In this document: one piece after another, positions 27,002 to 36,120 of the stretch
Numbering within the stretch: position 1 is the stretch's first letter
How the letters are laid out: each line of letters opens with the position of its first letter
From: Allobosea sp. Leaf344
GTDB lineage: Bacteria > Pseudomonadota > Alphaproteobacteria > Rhizobiales > Beijerinckiaceae
Length of the DNA stretch: 64,000 nucleotides
Reading direction: 5' to 3'
Assembly: GCF_001426225.1 (NCBI RefSeq)
Contig: NZ_LMRT01000014.1
Location: 730,318 to 794,317, forward strand
Made by a program: the position numbers and the translations under genes
The notes under the pieces: model-generated
What the model saw: the letters and a program-made list of their open reading frames with translations, nothing else
Database searches by the model: none
What the model was told of the DNA's origin: nothing

Positions 27002-29442
27002 TCACAGAGGACGAACCGGCACGTCTTCGACCGGCTGGCGCGGACCATTTGTGATTCCAAACGGCCACCGCCAGGCTTTGATCTCGGGCATATCCTCGCC
27101 ATGGGCGCGAATGTACTGGGCATGAGCCGCCAGCCTGCCGCAAAATGCCTGCTTCGCTGCGGCCGCATCCTCCCCGAGATGCGGCAGCCGGTCTAGGGCC
27201 GCGATGGCCAGGTGGAAGCGGTCAAGTCGGTTGAGGACCAGCATGTCGAAAGGTGTCGTGGTGGTGCCCTCCTCCTGATAGCCATGGACATGTAGCCCGG
27301 CATGGTTGGTCCGGTTGTAGGTCAGCCGGTGGATGAGCTGGGGTAGCCGTGAAAGGCGAAGATCACCGGCCGATCGCGCGTGAACAGCGTGTCGAATGCA
27401 GCGTCGTCGAGACCATGGTGATGCTGCTTGCGCCCTTGCAGAACCATGAGGTCGACGATGTTGACCACGCGGATGCCCAGACCCGGCTGCACTTCCTGCA
27501 ACAACGCGACGGCTGCCAAAGTCTCGATGGTCGGCACGTCTCCGGCGCACGCCATGACGATGTCGGGATCAGAGCCTGGCCGTTCGGAGCCGGCCCATTC
27601 CCAGATTCCGGCACCCGCGGCGCAATGCGTCGCCGCCTGTTCGATCGACAGCCATTGCGGCGCCGCCTGCTTGCCGGCGACGATGGCGTTGATACGATCA
27701 TAGGTTCCCAGGCAATGGTCGATGACCCAGAGCAGGCAGTTCCCGTCCGGTGGCAGATAGATGCGGCCGATATCGGCCTTCTTGTTGGCGATCAGGTCGA
27801 GGAAGCCGGGGTCTTGATGGCTGAATCCATTATGGTCCTGCTGCCAGACATGCGAGGTCAGGAGGTAGTTGAGCGAGGCAATCGGTTTCCGCCACGGGAT
27901 TTCGCGCGACACTTTCAGCCATTTGGCGTGCTGGTTCACCATGGAATCGACGATGTGGATGAAGGCTTCGTAGCAGGAAAACAGCCCGTGCCGGCCGGTC
28001 AGGAGATAGCCCTCCAGCCAGCCCTGGCAGAGATGTTCACTCAGCACCTCCATCACCCGCCCGTCCCGCGCGAGATGGACATCAAAGGGCTCGATCGGCC
28101 CCATCCACACCCGCTCGGTCGCATCGAACACGGCGTCGATCCTGTTCGAGGCTGTCTCGTCAGGTCCCATGATGCGGAAGTTCCGGCTGGCGGCGTTCAG
28201 CCTGACCACCTCCGCGAGATAAGCGCCCATCATCCGCGTCGCTTCGGCCTTGACGCTTCCAGGCTGCGTCAATTCCAAGCCGAAGGGACGATAATCCGGC
28301 AGGGTGAGCTCGCGCTTGAGGAGCCCGCCATTCCCGTGCTGGCTCGCACCCATGCGGAGGCGGCCTTGCGGAGCCAGCGCCTGCAGTTCGGGAAGCAAGC
28401 CTCCCGCAGCATCGAACAGCGTTTCGGACCCATAGCTGCGCAGCCATTCTTCCAGCAGCGCCAGATGAGCCGGATCGCCATGCGCATTGCTGATCGGCAC
28501 CTGATGGGACCGCCAGGATCCCTCGACCTTCTTGCCGTCGACGATCTTCGGCCCCGTCCACCCTTTCGGGCTCCGCAGGATGATCATCGGCCAGCGCGGC
28601 TGCCCGGCCTGCCCCCTGCTGCGCCGCGCCTCGGCCTGGATCGCGCGGATCTGGTCAAAGGCTGTGTCGAGCGCCGCCGCCATCGCCTGGTGCATCGTGG
28701 CGGGGTCGCTGCCCGAGACCAGCAGCGGGCTGTAGCCATAGCCGATGAAAAGGCTGCGCAACTGCGCCTCGTCCATCCGCGCCAGCAGGGTCGGATTGGC
28801 GATCTTGTAGCCGTTGAGGTGCAGGATCGGCAGGACCGCCCCGTCATGCGCCGGATTGATGAACATGCTGGAATGCCATGAGGCCGCCAGCGGGCCGGTT
28901 TCCGCCTCGCCATCACCGACGACGCAGGCGGCGATCAGCTCGGGATTGTCGAGAACCGCGCCGAAGGCGTGAACCAGCGCATAGCCGAGTTCACCGCCCT
29001 CATGGATTGAGCCGGGCGTCTCCGGCGCCGCATGGCTGGGAATGCCGCCGGGGAACGAGAACTGCCGAAACAACCGGCGCAGGCCGTCAACATCCCTGCC
29101 GATATCGGGGTAGACCTCGCTATACGACCCTTCGAGATAGGTGTTGGCGACAACGGCCGGGCCGCCATGGCCAGGCCCGCAGATGAAGAGCATCTCCAGA
29201 TCCCGCATCCTGATGCTGCGGTTGAGGTGCGCATAGATGAAGTTCAAGCCCGGCGTCGTGCCCCAATGGCCGAGCAGCCTCGGCTTGACATGCTCCGGTC
29301 GCAGTGGTTCGCGCAGCAGCGGATTGTCCAGCAGGTAGATCTGGCCGACCGAGAGATAATTGGCGGCGCTCCAGTAGCGCTGGATCAGGTTCAGCTCGTC
29401 GGCGGCAAGCGGACCGGCCGGGCCTTCTGCGGATGCACTCAT
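27002..29442 (-). pseudogene. xfp: Phosphoketolase, disrupted by one frameshift
   Basis: The family splits xylulose-5-phosphate (and often fructose-6-phosphate) to acetyl-phosphate using thiamine diphosphate. Frame one (start [10 protein letters not shown], 29442) runs through [57 protein letters not shown] and [13 protein letters not shown] to [10 protein letters not shown], then meets a stop. The C-terminal part, [10 protein letters not shown] and HGYQEEGTTTTPFDMLVLN, continues in another frame. Restoring one base in the GGGG run at 27340-27343 rejoins them to about 813 aa, the normal length. It is either a recent inactivation or a homopolymer sequencing error; everything else looks intact, favouring error or a very young mutation. 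Confidence 0.85.
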
Positions 29443-29624
29443 GGCACGATCCCATTCGAAGTCGGACGGGAGCTGATCACGCGGCGCTGCGCCAAACCCT
29501 GATCCATCGCAAGCCACGGTGCATAGGGAGCGCCGAGCCGAGCATGCCCCAGCGCTGCGCCAGGCGATCTCGATGTAAGCATGCGCCCGGCATGATCGGA
29601 CCGGGGTCGGCGCGTCGACAGGTC

Positions 29625-29779
29625 AGCGCCAGCACGCGCTCCCCCTGCGCGGCGATCTCGTCGGCCGTGTGACGCCAATGTTCTGTATCGAGAGGGCCTG
29701 CACCGTCGGGGCGCCATTGGTCGGCGCACATCTCCAGCACGCGCTCCGGCGCGCTTTTGACGTGCAGCAGCGCCCTCAC
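29625..29779 (-). pseudogene. Fragment of a cation-transporting P-type ATPase
   Basis: The leftward frame reads LHVKSAPERVLEMCADQW and then [26 protein letters not shown], matching the nucleotide-binding domain of Mg/Ca-type P-ATPases (K-G-A-P-E-R-V-L and I-A-A-Q-G-x-R-V-L-A). Only about 50 residues are recognisable; neither DKTG nor the hinge motif is nearby, and the rest of the frame resembles nothing. It is a decayed remnant next to the phosphoketolase gene. Confidence 0.6.
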
Positions 29780-29849
29780 AGCCCTCCGTCGCCCCGGCCG
29801 GCGCCGCGCCTCGCCCGGGCGTCTCGGCTGAACACCCGCTGTCGCGTCC

Positions 29850-30149
29850 CTATTCCTTCTCCGCCCCCAGCGCCTCTGCTATCGCTTCCTTGCGCCGGCG
29901 GGGGGCCAGCTTCATCACCAGGATGAAGGCGGCGAAGAGCAGGCAGATCCCGTTGGTCAGGATCAGCGGCCATTGCCCCAGCGCCAGCCCGTAACCCAGC
30001 CAGAGCGCGAAGCCGACCGTGGTGATCGCATACATCGGCGCCGAGAGCGCCGAGGTGTCGCGGGTCTTCACCACGCGCCAGGCCTGCGGCACGAAACTGA
30101 CGGTGGAACACAGGGCGGCGGCGAAGCCCAGCGCGGCGATCCAGTTCAT
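29850..30149 (-). CDS. SemiSWEET / PQ-loop sugar transporter
   Basis: 99 aa with three transmembrane helices, the single triple-helix bundle of SemiSWEETs, which dimerise to transport sugars. Helix 1 holds the PQ motif in CSTVSFVPQAWRVVKTRDT; SALSAPMYAITTVGFALWLGYG and LTNGICLLFAAFILVMKL complete the fold. The start MNWIAALGFAAAL gives the usual family length. It is a stand-alone gene, divergent from the FAD oxidase gene. Confidence 0.93.
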   Translation of the reverse strand: MNWIAALGFAAALCSTVSFVPQAWRVVKTRDTSALSAPMYAITTVGFALWLGYGLALGQWPLILTNGICLLFAAFILVMKLAPRRRKEAIAEALGAEKE

Positions 30150-30331
30150 CTGCGGCGCTCTCCAGCCCGGCGGTTGCGTGGGCTCAATGCGGCGCGCCGC
30201 GCGATGTTCCCGCCTCTCGCGCCGGCCACGCCCCGGCCCGGCGCCGCCGGCGGTTTACTCGCGGCCTCGGCTCGGCCAATGCTGCGGTGATTCCGGCGCA
30301 TCTTGCGCGTTTCGTCAGGGCCTGTTCCGCC

Positions 30332-31618
30332 ATGCCACGCTATCCCGACACCTTCTACGCCCGCACGGCCGAGACCGATGCCGCCCGCCCCGCCCTCGAC
30401 GGCGCGATCGAGGCCGAGATCTGCATCGTCGGCGCCGGGCTCGCCGGGCTGAGCTGCGCCTATGAACTCGCCAGGGCCGGGCGCTCGGTCGTCGTGCTGG
30501 AGGCCCAGGCCGTCGGCTGGGGCGCCTCGGGGCGCAATGGCGGCTTCGTCGGCCCGGGCTATGCGCGCGGCTATGCCTCGATCGCGGCGGCGATCGGCGA
30601 GGATGCGGCGCGGCGGCTGTTCGACCTGTCGATCGAGGGCATGGGCTTCGTCGCCGACGCGATCCGCGATCTCGGCATCGCCGGCGCCCGGCCGGTCCAC
30701 GGCAAGATCAGCGCCTTGCGCTATGACGGTGCCGAGGCGCTGAAGCGCAATCAGGAGCGCCTGGCGCGCGACCATGGCTATGCCGTCTCCTTCATGCCGA
30801 CCGAGGAGGTCCGCGCCGTTCTGCGCTCGCAGAAATACCATCAGGCGCTGCATGATCCGCAATCCTTCCACATCCACCCGCTGAACTATGCCCGCGCGCT
30901 GGCCGCCGGGGTGGAGGCGCTGGGCGGGCGGATCTTCGAGGGCTCGCAGGTGGTCTCGGCCGCGCTCGACGGGGCGCAGAAGAGGCTCGCGACCGCCGGC
31001 GGCACGATCTCCTGCCGGCACGTCGTCTTCGCCGCCGGCGGCTATACCGACCGGCTGGTGCCGCGCCTGCGGATGAGCCAGCTGCCGATCGCCACCTATG
31101 TGCTGACCACGGAGGTGGCGCCGGAGCTGATCGGCTCCGTCATCCGCACCCGCTGCGCGATCAGCGACAACCGCCGCGCCGGCGACTACTACCGGCTGGT
31201 CGAGGACGGACAGCGGCTGCTCTGGGGCGGGCGCATCACCACCCGCACCGCCGAGCCGCGCGATCTGGCGGCGCTGCTGCGCCGGACCATGATCTCGACC
31301 TATCCGGAGCTGGCGCCGCTGAAGATCGAGATGGCCTGGTCCGGGCTAATGTCCTATGCGCGCCATCTGATGCCGCAGATCGGCACGCTCGGCCCCGGCA
31401 TCTGGCATTGCCTCGGCTTCGGCGGCCATGGTCTCAACACCACCGCGATCGGCGGGCGCGTCGTCGCCGAGGGCATTCTGGGCACGAGCGAGCGCTACCG
31501 GCTCTTCGCCCCCTTCGGCCTGAACTGGAATGGCGGGCCCTTCGGCGTCGCAGCGGTCCAGGCGACCTATTGGTATCTCCAGCTCAACGACTGGCTGAAA
31601 GAGCGCAAGGCGGCCTGA
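30332..31618 (+). CDS. FAD-dependent amine/amino-acid oxidase (DAO family, PuuB-like)
   Basis: 428 aa. The FAD Rossmann motif is CIVGAGLAGLSCAYELARAG with VVVLEA beyond it, followed by WGASGRNGGFVGPGYARGY, characteristic of the gamma-glutamylputrescine-oxidase-like branch of the DAO family. HVVFAAGGYTDRLVPRL and a C-terminal GLGFGGHGLNTT-like segment (CLGFGGHGLNTTAIGGR) complete the FAD site. Substrate is probably an N-substituted amine or amino acid but cannot be fixed. Start chosen at MPRYPDTFYART, 45 bp inside the longest frame. A Gfo/Idh gene follows 33 bp later. Confidence 0.85.
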   Translation: MPRYPDTFYARTAETDAARPALDGAIEAEICIVGAGLAGLSCAYELARAGRSVVVLEAQAVGWGASGRNGGFVGPGYARGYASIAAAIGEDAARRLFDLSIEGMGFVADAIRDLGIAGARPVHGKISALRYDGAEALKRNQERLARDHGYAVSFMPTEEVRAVLRSQKYHQALHDPQSFHIHPLNYARALAAGVEALGGRIFEGSQVVSAALDGAQKRLATAGGTISCRHVVFAAGGYTDRLVPRLRMSQLPIATYVLTTEVAPELIGSVIRTRCAISDNRRAGDYYRLVEDGQRLLWGGRITTRTAEPRDLAALLRRTMISTYPELAPLKIEMAWSGLMSYARHLMPQIGTLGPGIWHCLGFGGHGLNTTAIGGRVVAEGILGTSERYRLFAPFGLNWNGGPFGVAAVQATYWYLQLNDWLKERKAA

Positions 31619-31651
31619 GGCCGTCCCCGCCAGACCCGAGGAAGGATCGCC

Positions 31652-32635
31652 ATGCCCGAGTCACCCGTCGCCATCGGCCTCATCGGTGCCGGCATCATGG
31701 GCGAGCGGCTGCTGCGCGCCATCACCGAGCAGCCGCCCGGGCTGCTGCGGGCCGGCGGCATCTGGGACCCCTCGCCCCAGGCCATGGCGCGCATCGCGGC
31801 CGCTTTCCCGATGGTGCCGGCCGCCGCCGACGCGGCCGCGCTGATCGATCGCAGCGACTGCGTCTACATCGCCTCGCCGCCCGCCTCGCATCTCGGCCAT
31901 GCCCGCGCCGCCATCGCGGCGGGCAAGGCGGTGTTCTGCGAGAAGCCGCTCGCGGTCGACGTCGCGCAGGCACGCGACTTCGTGGCGGAGGCCGGGGGCC
32001 GCGGCGCGGTCAATTTCCCCTTCGCCTCCTCGCCCGCCATCGCCACGCTGCGCGGCTGGATCGAGAGCGGCGCGGTCGGCGCCGCCCCACGCCTCGAAAT
32101 CAGCGTCGCCTTCGCGAAATGGCCGCGCTCCTGGCAGGTCGATGCCGCGGGCTGGCTCGACGGGCCGGCCGAGGGCGGCTTTACGCGGGAGGTCGTCTCG
32201 CATTTCCTGTTTCTGGCGCGGCGCTGCTTCGGAGCACTGCACGGCCTCGAAGCGCAGGCGACCTTCTCCGAGCCCGGCCGCTCCGAACGCGCCATCGCGG
32301 CCCGGCTGATGGCGGGCGAGGTGCCGGTGACGCTGACCGGCAGCGTCGGCACCACGAGCAAGGACGATCACAATATCTGGCAGCTGGAGGGCGATGCCGG
32401 TGCCGTGCGCCTCTACGACTGGTCGCATGCGGAGCGGCGCCAGCCCGATGGCAGCTGGCGGCGCGCCGACGTAGCGCTGCCGCAGGACCAGGCGCGGCCG
32501 CTGGCCCTGAAGCGGCAGCTCGAAGGCGTCGTCAGGCTGGTCCGCGGCGAGCCGCACCACCTCGCCACGCTGGAGGAGGCGCTGGACGTGCAGGAAATCG
32601 TCGAGGCGATCCTGAAGAGCGGCCGGCCGGGCTGA
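31652..32635 (+). CDS. Gfo/Idh/MocA family oxidoreductase
   Basis: 327 aa. NAD(P)-binding N-terminus IGLIGAGIMGERLLRAI and the family motif FCEKPLAVDVAQARD (EKP), with a second alpha/beta domain around EISVAFAKWPRSWQ and GGFTREVVSHFLFLARR. These enzymes oxidise or reduce sugar-like or imino compounds; substrate not deducible. GAGGAAGG precedes the ATG. Probably co-transcribed with the FAD oxidase just upstream, so the two may act in one catabolic route. Confidence 0.88.
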   Translation: MPESPVAIGLIGAGIMGERLLRAITEQPPGLLRAGGIWDPSPQAMARIAAAFPMVPAAADAAALIDRSDCVYIASPPASHLGHARAAIAAGKAVFCEKPLAVDVAQARDFVAEAGGRGAVNFPFASSPAIATLRGWIESGAVGAAPRLEISVAFAKWPRSWQVDAAGWLDGPAEGGFTREVVSHFLFLARRCFGALHGLEAQATFSEPGRSERAIAARLMAGEVPVTLTGSVGTTSKDDHNIWQLEGDAGAVRLYDWSHAERRQPDGSWRRADVALPQDQARPLALKRQLEGVVRLVRGEPHHLATLEEALDVQEIVEAILKSGRPG

Positions 32636-32695
32636 GGGGGCGGCCCGGACAGGGCCGGCCGAGACGAGATGGTGCGAGCGCGAGGGAGGATGCCG

Positions 32696-32974
32696 ATGCG
32701 GAGCCTTTTATGGATGATGTGCCTCGGATGGCTGCTCGTGGGGCTCGGTGCCCCGGCGCGCGCCCAGCCGCAGAGCTGCGAGGATCTCTGGTTCGCCCGC
32801 AACGAGATCTACAAGGCGCAGGGCTACTGCTTCAGGACCAGGCGCGGCATCGCCGCCTTCGGCAATGCCGGCTGCGTCTATGACGAGGTCGGCGACGTGC
32901 CGCTCTCGGCCGCACAGCGCCGCGAGATCGCCGCGATCCAGCGTGAGGAGCGGGCCCGCGGCTGCCCGCGCTGA
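32696..32974 (+). CDS. YARHG domain-containing small exported protein
   Basis: 92 aa. A Sec signal (MRSLLWMMCLGWLLVGLG, cleavage after APARA) precedes SCEDLWFARNEIYKAQGYCF, the conserved YARHG core with its DLWxxRNxIYxxxGYCF pattern, and two later cysteines. GAGGGAGG lies 6 nt before this ATG and decides the start among three in-frame options (32669, 32690, 32696). Periplasmic; function unknown. Confidence 0.82.
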   Translation: MRSLLWMMCLGWLLVGLGAPARAQPQSCEDLWFARNEIYKAQGYCFRTRRGIAAFGNAGCVYDEVGDVPLSAAQRREIAAIQREERARGCPR

Positions 32975-33109
32975 GCCCCGGCCGGTCCTCCCGCGCCCAG
33001 AGGTCGCGGGCATTAGCTGTGGAAGGCTGGGCGGAGATCCGCCTGGCCCGGGGGCTGGCGTGCTAGAAGCGCCCTCCATCCGCTCGGCAAGAGGCGACGC
33101 GACACCGGC

Positions 33110-34621
33110 ATGACCACGGCTATCGACATGGGGACCGCCCAGGGCGGCGAACCGGCCTTGCTCGATCTCGCCGAATTGCTGGCGACGCGGCTCCTGGTGC
33201 AGGGAAATTCCGGCTCCGGAAAATCGCATCTGCTGCGCCGCCTGCTCGAGCAGAGCGCGCCGCTGGTGCAGCAGGCGGTGATCGATCCGGAAGGCGATTT
33301 CGTCTCGCTCGCCCAGCAATTCGGCCATGTCGTGGTCGATGCCGCCTGCGGCGAGGCGGAGCTGCAGCGTGTCGCGCTGCGCGTTCGCCAGCACCGGGTC
33401 TCGGTGGTGCTCAATCTCGAAAACCTCGAAGCGGACGAACAGCTGCGGGCGACCGCGGCCTTCCTCGGCGGCCTGTTCGACGTCGATCGCAGCCTGTGGT
33501 TCCCCATGCTGATCGTGGTCGACGAGGCCCAGCTCTTCGCACCGGTGATGGCGGGCGAGGTCTCCGACGAGGCGCGGCGCCTCTCGCTCGGCGCGATGAC
33601 CAATCTGATGTGCCGCGGGCGCAAGCGCGGGCTGGCGGGCGTCATCGCCACCCAGCGCCTCGCCAAGCTCGCCAAGAACGTCGCCGCCGAGGCGTCGAAC
33701 TTCCTGATGGGCCGCACCTTCCTCGACATCGACATGGCCCGCGCCGCCGATCTGCTCGGCATGGACCGCAAGCAGGCCGAGATGTTCCGGGATCTCGAGC
33801 GCGGCCAGTTCGTTGCGCTCGGACCCGCCCTGTCCAAGCGCCCGCTGCCGCTGCGGATCGGCCCCGCCACCTCGGTCGACCGCGGCGGCGCACCCGGGCT
33901 GATGCCCCTGCCGGAGCAGGCGCCGGAGGAAGCCGGGCGGCTGATCTTCACCGCCGGCGCCGACGAGCTGCCGGTCGTGAGCTACATGCCGCGCCCTGCC
34001 CCGCGCCCGCGCCCGGCCGCCAACGACGTGCTGCGCCAGATCGAGAGCTACCGCCCGGCGCCGTCGCCCGAGCCGGAGCCCGAAATCCCGATGGAGCCGG
34101 AGGAGCGCGAGGCCGTCATGGCCGAGATCCTGCGCGAGCTGATGGCGGATCCGGACGCGCGCCAGCGCCAGATCGCGGTGCTCTACCAGGATTTCACGGT
34201 GCGCTGCCGGATGCGCCGGCTCGGCCGCCAGAGCCTCAGCCTCGACGAGTTCCGCCGCAGGCTCGCCGTGGCCCGCGCCGGGGCGAGCGAGGAGGTCGCC
34301 GCCTCGCAGGCCTGGCAGCAGGCGCTGGACGCCTCGGCCGGCCTGCCGGAGGATCTGCAGGGGCTGTTCCTCTACATCGCCCGCGCCGCGATCGAGCGCC
34401 AGCCCTGCCCGGGCGATGCGGAGCTCGCCGGCGTCTATGGCAGCCATTCGCCGAGCCGCGCGCGTCGCCTGATCGGCTATATCGAGGAGCGCGGGCTGAT
34501 CGTCTGCCATGTCGATTTCCGCGGCCAGCGCACTTTGGCGCTGCCCACGCTCGGGCTGGAGACGATGCCGGGGCTGGCGCAGCCGCGCCTCGCCGGCATG
34601 CCGCGCGGCCTGCGCGGCTAA
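33110..34621 (+). CDS. HerA-like (DUF87) ATPase
   Basis: 503 aa. P-loop QGNSGSGKSH (31-40), Walker B MLIVVDEAQLF, a sensor-like GVIATQRLAKLAKNV and EASNFLMGRTFLDIDMARAADLLGM trimmed to its core LMGRTFLDIDMARAADLLG make a complete HerA/FtsK-superfamily core in the first 260 residues. The second half is Pro/Glu-rich linker and a helical domain ending in a winged-helix-like segment (SPSRARRLIGYIEERGLI). No NurA nuclease or other partner is next to it. It may move or clamp DNA; role unknown. Confidence 0.8.
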   Translation: MTTAIDMGTAQGGEPALLDLAELLATRLLVQGNSGSGKSHLLRRLLEQSAPLVQQAVIDPEGDFVSLAQQFGHVVVDAACGEAELQRVALRVRQHRVSVVLNLENLEADEQLRATAAFLGGLFDVDRSLWFPMLIVVDEAQLFAPVMAGEVSDEARRLSLGAMTNLMCRGRKRGLAGVIATQRLAKLAKNVAAEASNFLMGRTFLDIDMARAADLLGMDRKQAEMFRDLERGQFVALGPALSKRPLPLRIGPATSVDRGGAPGLMPLPEQAPEEAGRLIFTAGADELPVVSYMPRPAPRPRPAANDVLRQIESYRPAPSPEPEPEIPMEPEEREAVMAEILRELMADPDARQRQIAVLYQDFTVRCRMRRLGRQSLSLDEFRRRLAVARAGASEEVAASQAWQQALDASAGLPEDLQGLFLYIARAAIERQPCPGDAELAGVYGSHSPSRARRLIGYIEERGLIVCHVDFRGQRTLALPTLGLETMPGLAQPRLAGMPRGLRG

Positions 34622-34655
34622 GTTGGCGGAATTGGCGCGCGGCCTGCGCGGCTAA
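34603..34655 (+). repeat. 34-bp tandem duplication of the end of the HerA-like gene
   Basis: The 19-bp string gcgcggcctgcgcggctaa, which includes the TAA stop, occurs at 34603-34621 and again at 34637-34655. It looks like a recent local duplication of the gene's last codons with a shifted copy beyond the stop. No functional effect is expected. Confidence 0.7.
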
Positions 34656-34664
34656 ACCGCCGCC

Positions 34665-35237
34665 TCAGTGATGGTCCTTCGCGGGGATATGCGCGGTCAT
34701 CTTGTCGACCCAGGCGATGCCGATGGCCGAGAGGATGAAGACCACATGGATCATGGTCTGCAGCAGCACGCCGGTCGTCGTATAGGTGGTCGCCGTCGCG
34801 CCGCCGATATTGCCGGCCTCGATGAAGGTGCGCAGCAGATGGATCGAGGAAATGCCGATGATCGCCATCGCCAGCTTGATCTTCAGCACGCTGGCATTGA
34901 CGTGGCTGAGCCATTCCGGCTGGTCGGGATGGCCCTCCAGCCGCAGCCGCGAGACGAAGGTCTCGTAGCCGCCGACGATGACCATGATCAGCAGGTTCGA
35001 GATCATCACCACGTCGATCAGGCCGAGCACCACCAGCATGATCTGCTGCTCGCCGAAGGAGGTGGCATGGCTCAGCAGATGCCACAGCTCCTTGATGAAG
35101 AGGAAGACATAGACGCATTGCGCCACGATCAGCCCGAGATAGAGCGGCACCTGCAGCCAGCGTGAGCCGAAGATGATGAAGGGCAGCGGCTTCATCGCGG
35201 CGGTTTCGACGCGGACGGGATCGAGGGGCGTTGTCAT
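34665..35237 (-). CDS. YqhA/UPF0114 (TIGR00645) family membrane protein
   Basis: 190 aa, with four hydrophobic segments. Family blocks are the N-terminal IIFGSRWLQVPLYLGLIVAQ, IDVVMISNLLIMVIVGGYETF, LKIKLAMAIIGISSIHLLRTF and TMIHVVFILSAIGIAWVDK. The start MTTPLDPVRVETAA gives typical length. Function of the family is not established. It converges on the HerA-like gene and is divergent from the BA14K gene. Confidence 0.9.
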   Translation of the reverse strand: MTTPLDPVRVETAAMKPLPFIIFGSRWLQVPLYLGLIVAQCVYVFLFIKELWHLLSHATSFGEQQIMLVVLGLIDVVMISNLLIMVIVGGYETFVSRLRLEGHPDQPEWLSHVNASVLKIKLAMAIIGISSIHLLRTFIEAGNIGGATATTYTTTGVLLQTMIHVVFILSAIGIAWVDKMTAHIPAKDHH

Positions 35238-35344
35238 GGCTGGATATCCGGTGGGATGCTGCGCCGCAGCGTCTGGCGTGAGCTAGATGGGCGGGCCGCG
35301 TCGCGAGCGCAAGCATCTTCTTCACCCGGCGGCGCTCCGTCGCG

Positions 35345-35369
35345 GGAACGGACGCAATTTCAGTGCGTT
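35345..35369 (+). promoter_or_regulatory. EcfG-type general-stress promoter upstream of the BA14K gene
   Basis: GGAAC (35345-35349), exactly 16 bp, then CGTT (35366-35369) is a perfect match to the alphaproteobacterial EcfG (SigT/RpoE2) consensus. It points to the BA14K-like gene 150 bp downstream, implying a leader of about 140 nt. Confidence 0.6.
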
Positions 35370-35518
35370 GCTGACGCATATGGCCCCGAGACCGCCTCAT
35401 TCCGGCGGGAGAGTGGACCGTGACGTCCTTCCGGATCGGAAGGACAGTGATTAGGATGGTCGGGCGTGCCCGGAGCAGCCGATAAATCGCTCTCGCCCGG
35501 AGAGGAAAGGACCAAGCC

Positions 35519-35974
35519 ATGAAGACGAAGTTCACCCTAGCTGCGGCCCTGATCGGCGGCGCGCTGTTCGCCGGGCCGGTCACCGCCGCCCCGATGGGCG
35601 CCGCCCATGCCGGCTTCCAGGCCCTCGGCGCCGCATCGCCGGATCTCGTGGAGACGGTGCAGTACCGCCGCTACGGCTATGGCCCGCGCTATGGCTACGG
35701 CCCGCGCTACGGCTATCGCGGCTATTACCGCGGCAATCGCGGCGCCGCGGTCGGTGCCGGCATCGCGGCCGGCGCGCTCGGTGCGCTGGCTGTCGGTGCG
35801 CTCGCCGCCCAGCCCCGCTATTACGAGCCCGTCCCGGTCTATCCGGCGCCGGCCCCGGTCTATGCCGCGCCCGATTCCGACGCGATCGCCTATTGCTCGC
35901 GCCGCTTCCGCACCTACGATCCGGAGACCGGCACCTATATCGCCAATGGCGGCGTCGTACGCGCCTGCCCCTGA
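35519..35974 (+). CDS. BA14K-like exported protein
   Basis: 151 aa. A signal peptide (MKTKFTLAAALIGGALFAG, cleavage near VTAA) is followed by a Tyr/Gly/Arg-rich repeat (RYGYGPRYGYGPRYGYRG), a glycine-zipper-like hydrophobic segment (AAVGAGIAAGALGALAVG), a Pro/Tyr-rich linker and the C-terminal BA14K core (YCSRRFRTYDPETGTYIANG with a final Cys). BA14K was described as an immunoreactive Brucella lectin-like protein; role here unknown. GAGAGGAAAGG precedes the ATG and an EcfG promoter lies upstream. Confidence 0.83.
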   Translation: MKTKFTLAAALIGGALFAGPVTAAPMGAAHAGFQALGAASPDLVETVQYRRYGYGPRYGYGPRYGYRGYYRGNRGAAVGAGIAAGALGALAVGALAAQPRYYEPVPVYPAPAPVYAAPDSDAIAYCSRRFRTYDPETGTYIANGGVVRACP

Positions 35975-36031
35975 TGTGGGGCTGAGATCGGCCGCGTCTC
36001 CTGCCCCGGTCTGACACCAGGCGATGAGATC

Positions 36032-36060
36032 ACTCCCCGCAGCGATGCGGGGAGTTTTTT
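36032..36060 (+). terminator. Rho-independent terminator of the BA14K gene
   Basis: A perfect stem actccccgca / tgcggggagt (36032-36041 and 36046-36055) with loop GCGA is followed by a T run through 36060. It is the clearest intrinsic terminator in the window, 58 bp after the BA14K stop. Confidence 0.92.
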
Positions 36061-36120
36061 GTGGGCTTTGTCGGCGGCATTGCTACTGTTCCGCATCCCG
36101 CCCGGAGCTCCGAATCCGAG

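Noticed and set aside
30186-30210. GGAAC-N16-CATT on the minus strand upstream of the SemiSWEET gene as an EcfG promoter
   Set aside because: The -10 deviates from CGTT; the same weak form occurs at 49107-49131 and 55958-55982, so I treat it as background unless shown active.
35680-35735. CRISPR-like or satellite repeat
   Set aside because: The repeats are in-frame codons for the YGYGPR segment of the BA14K protein, not spacer-separated units.
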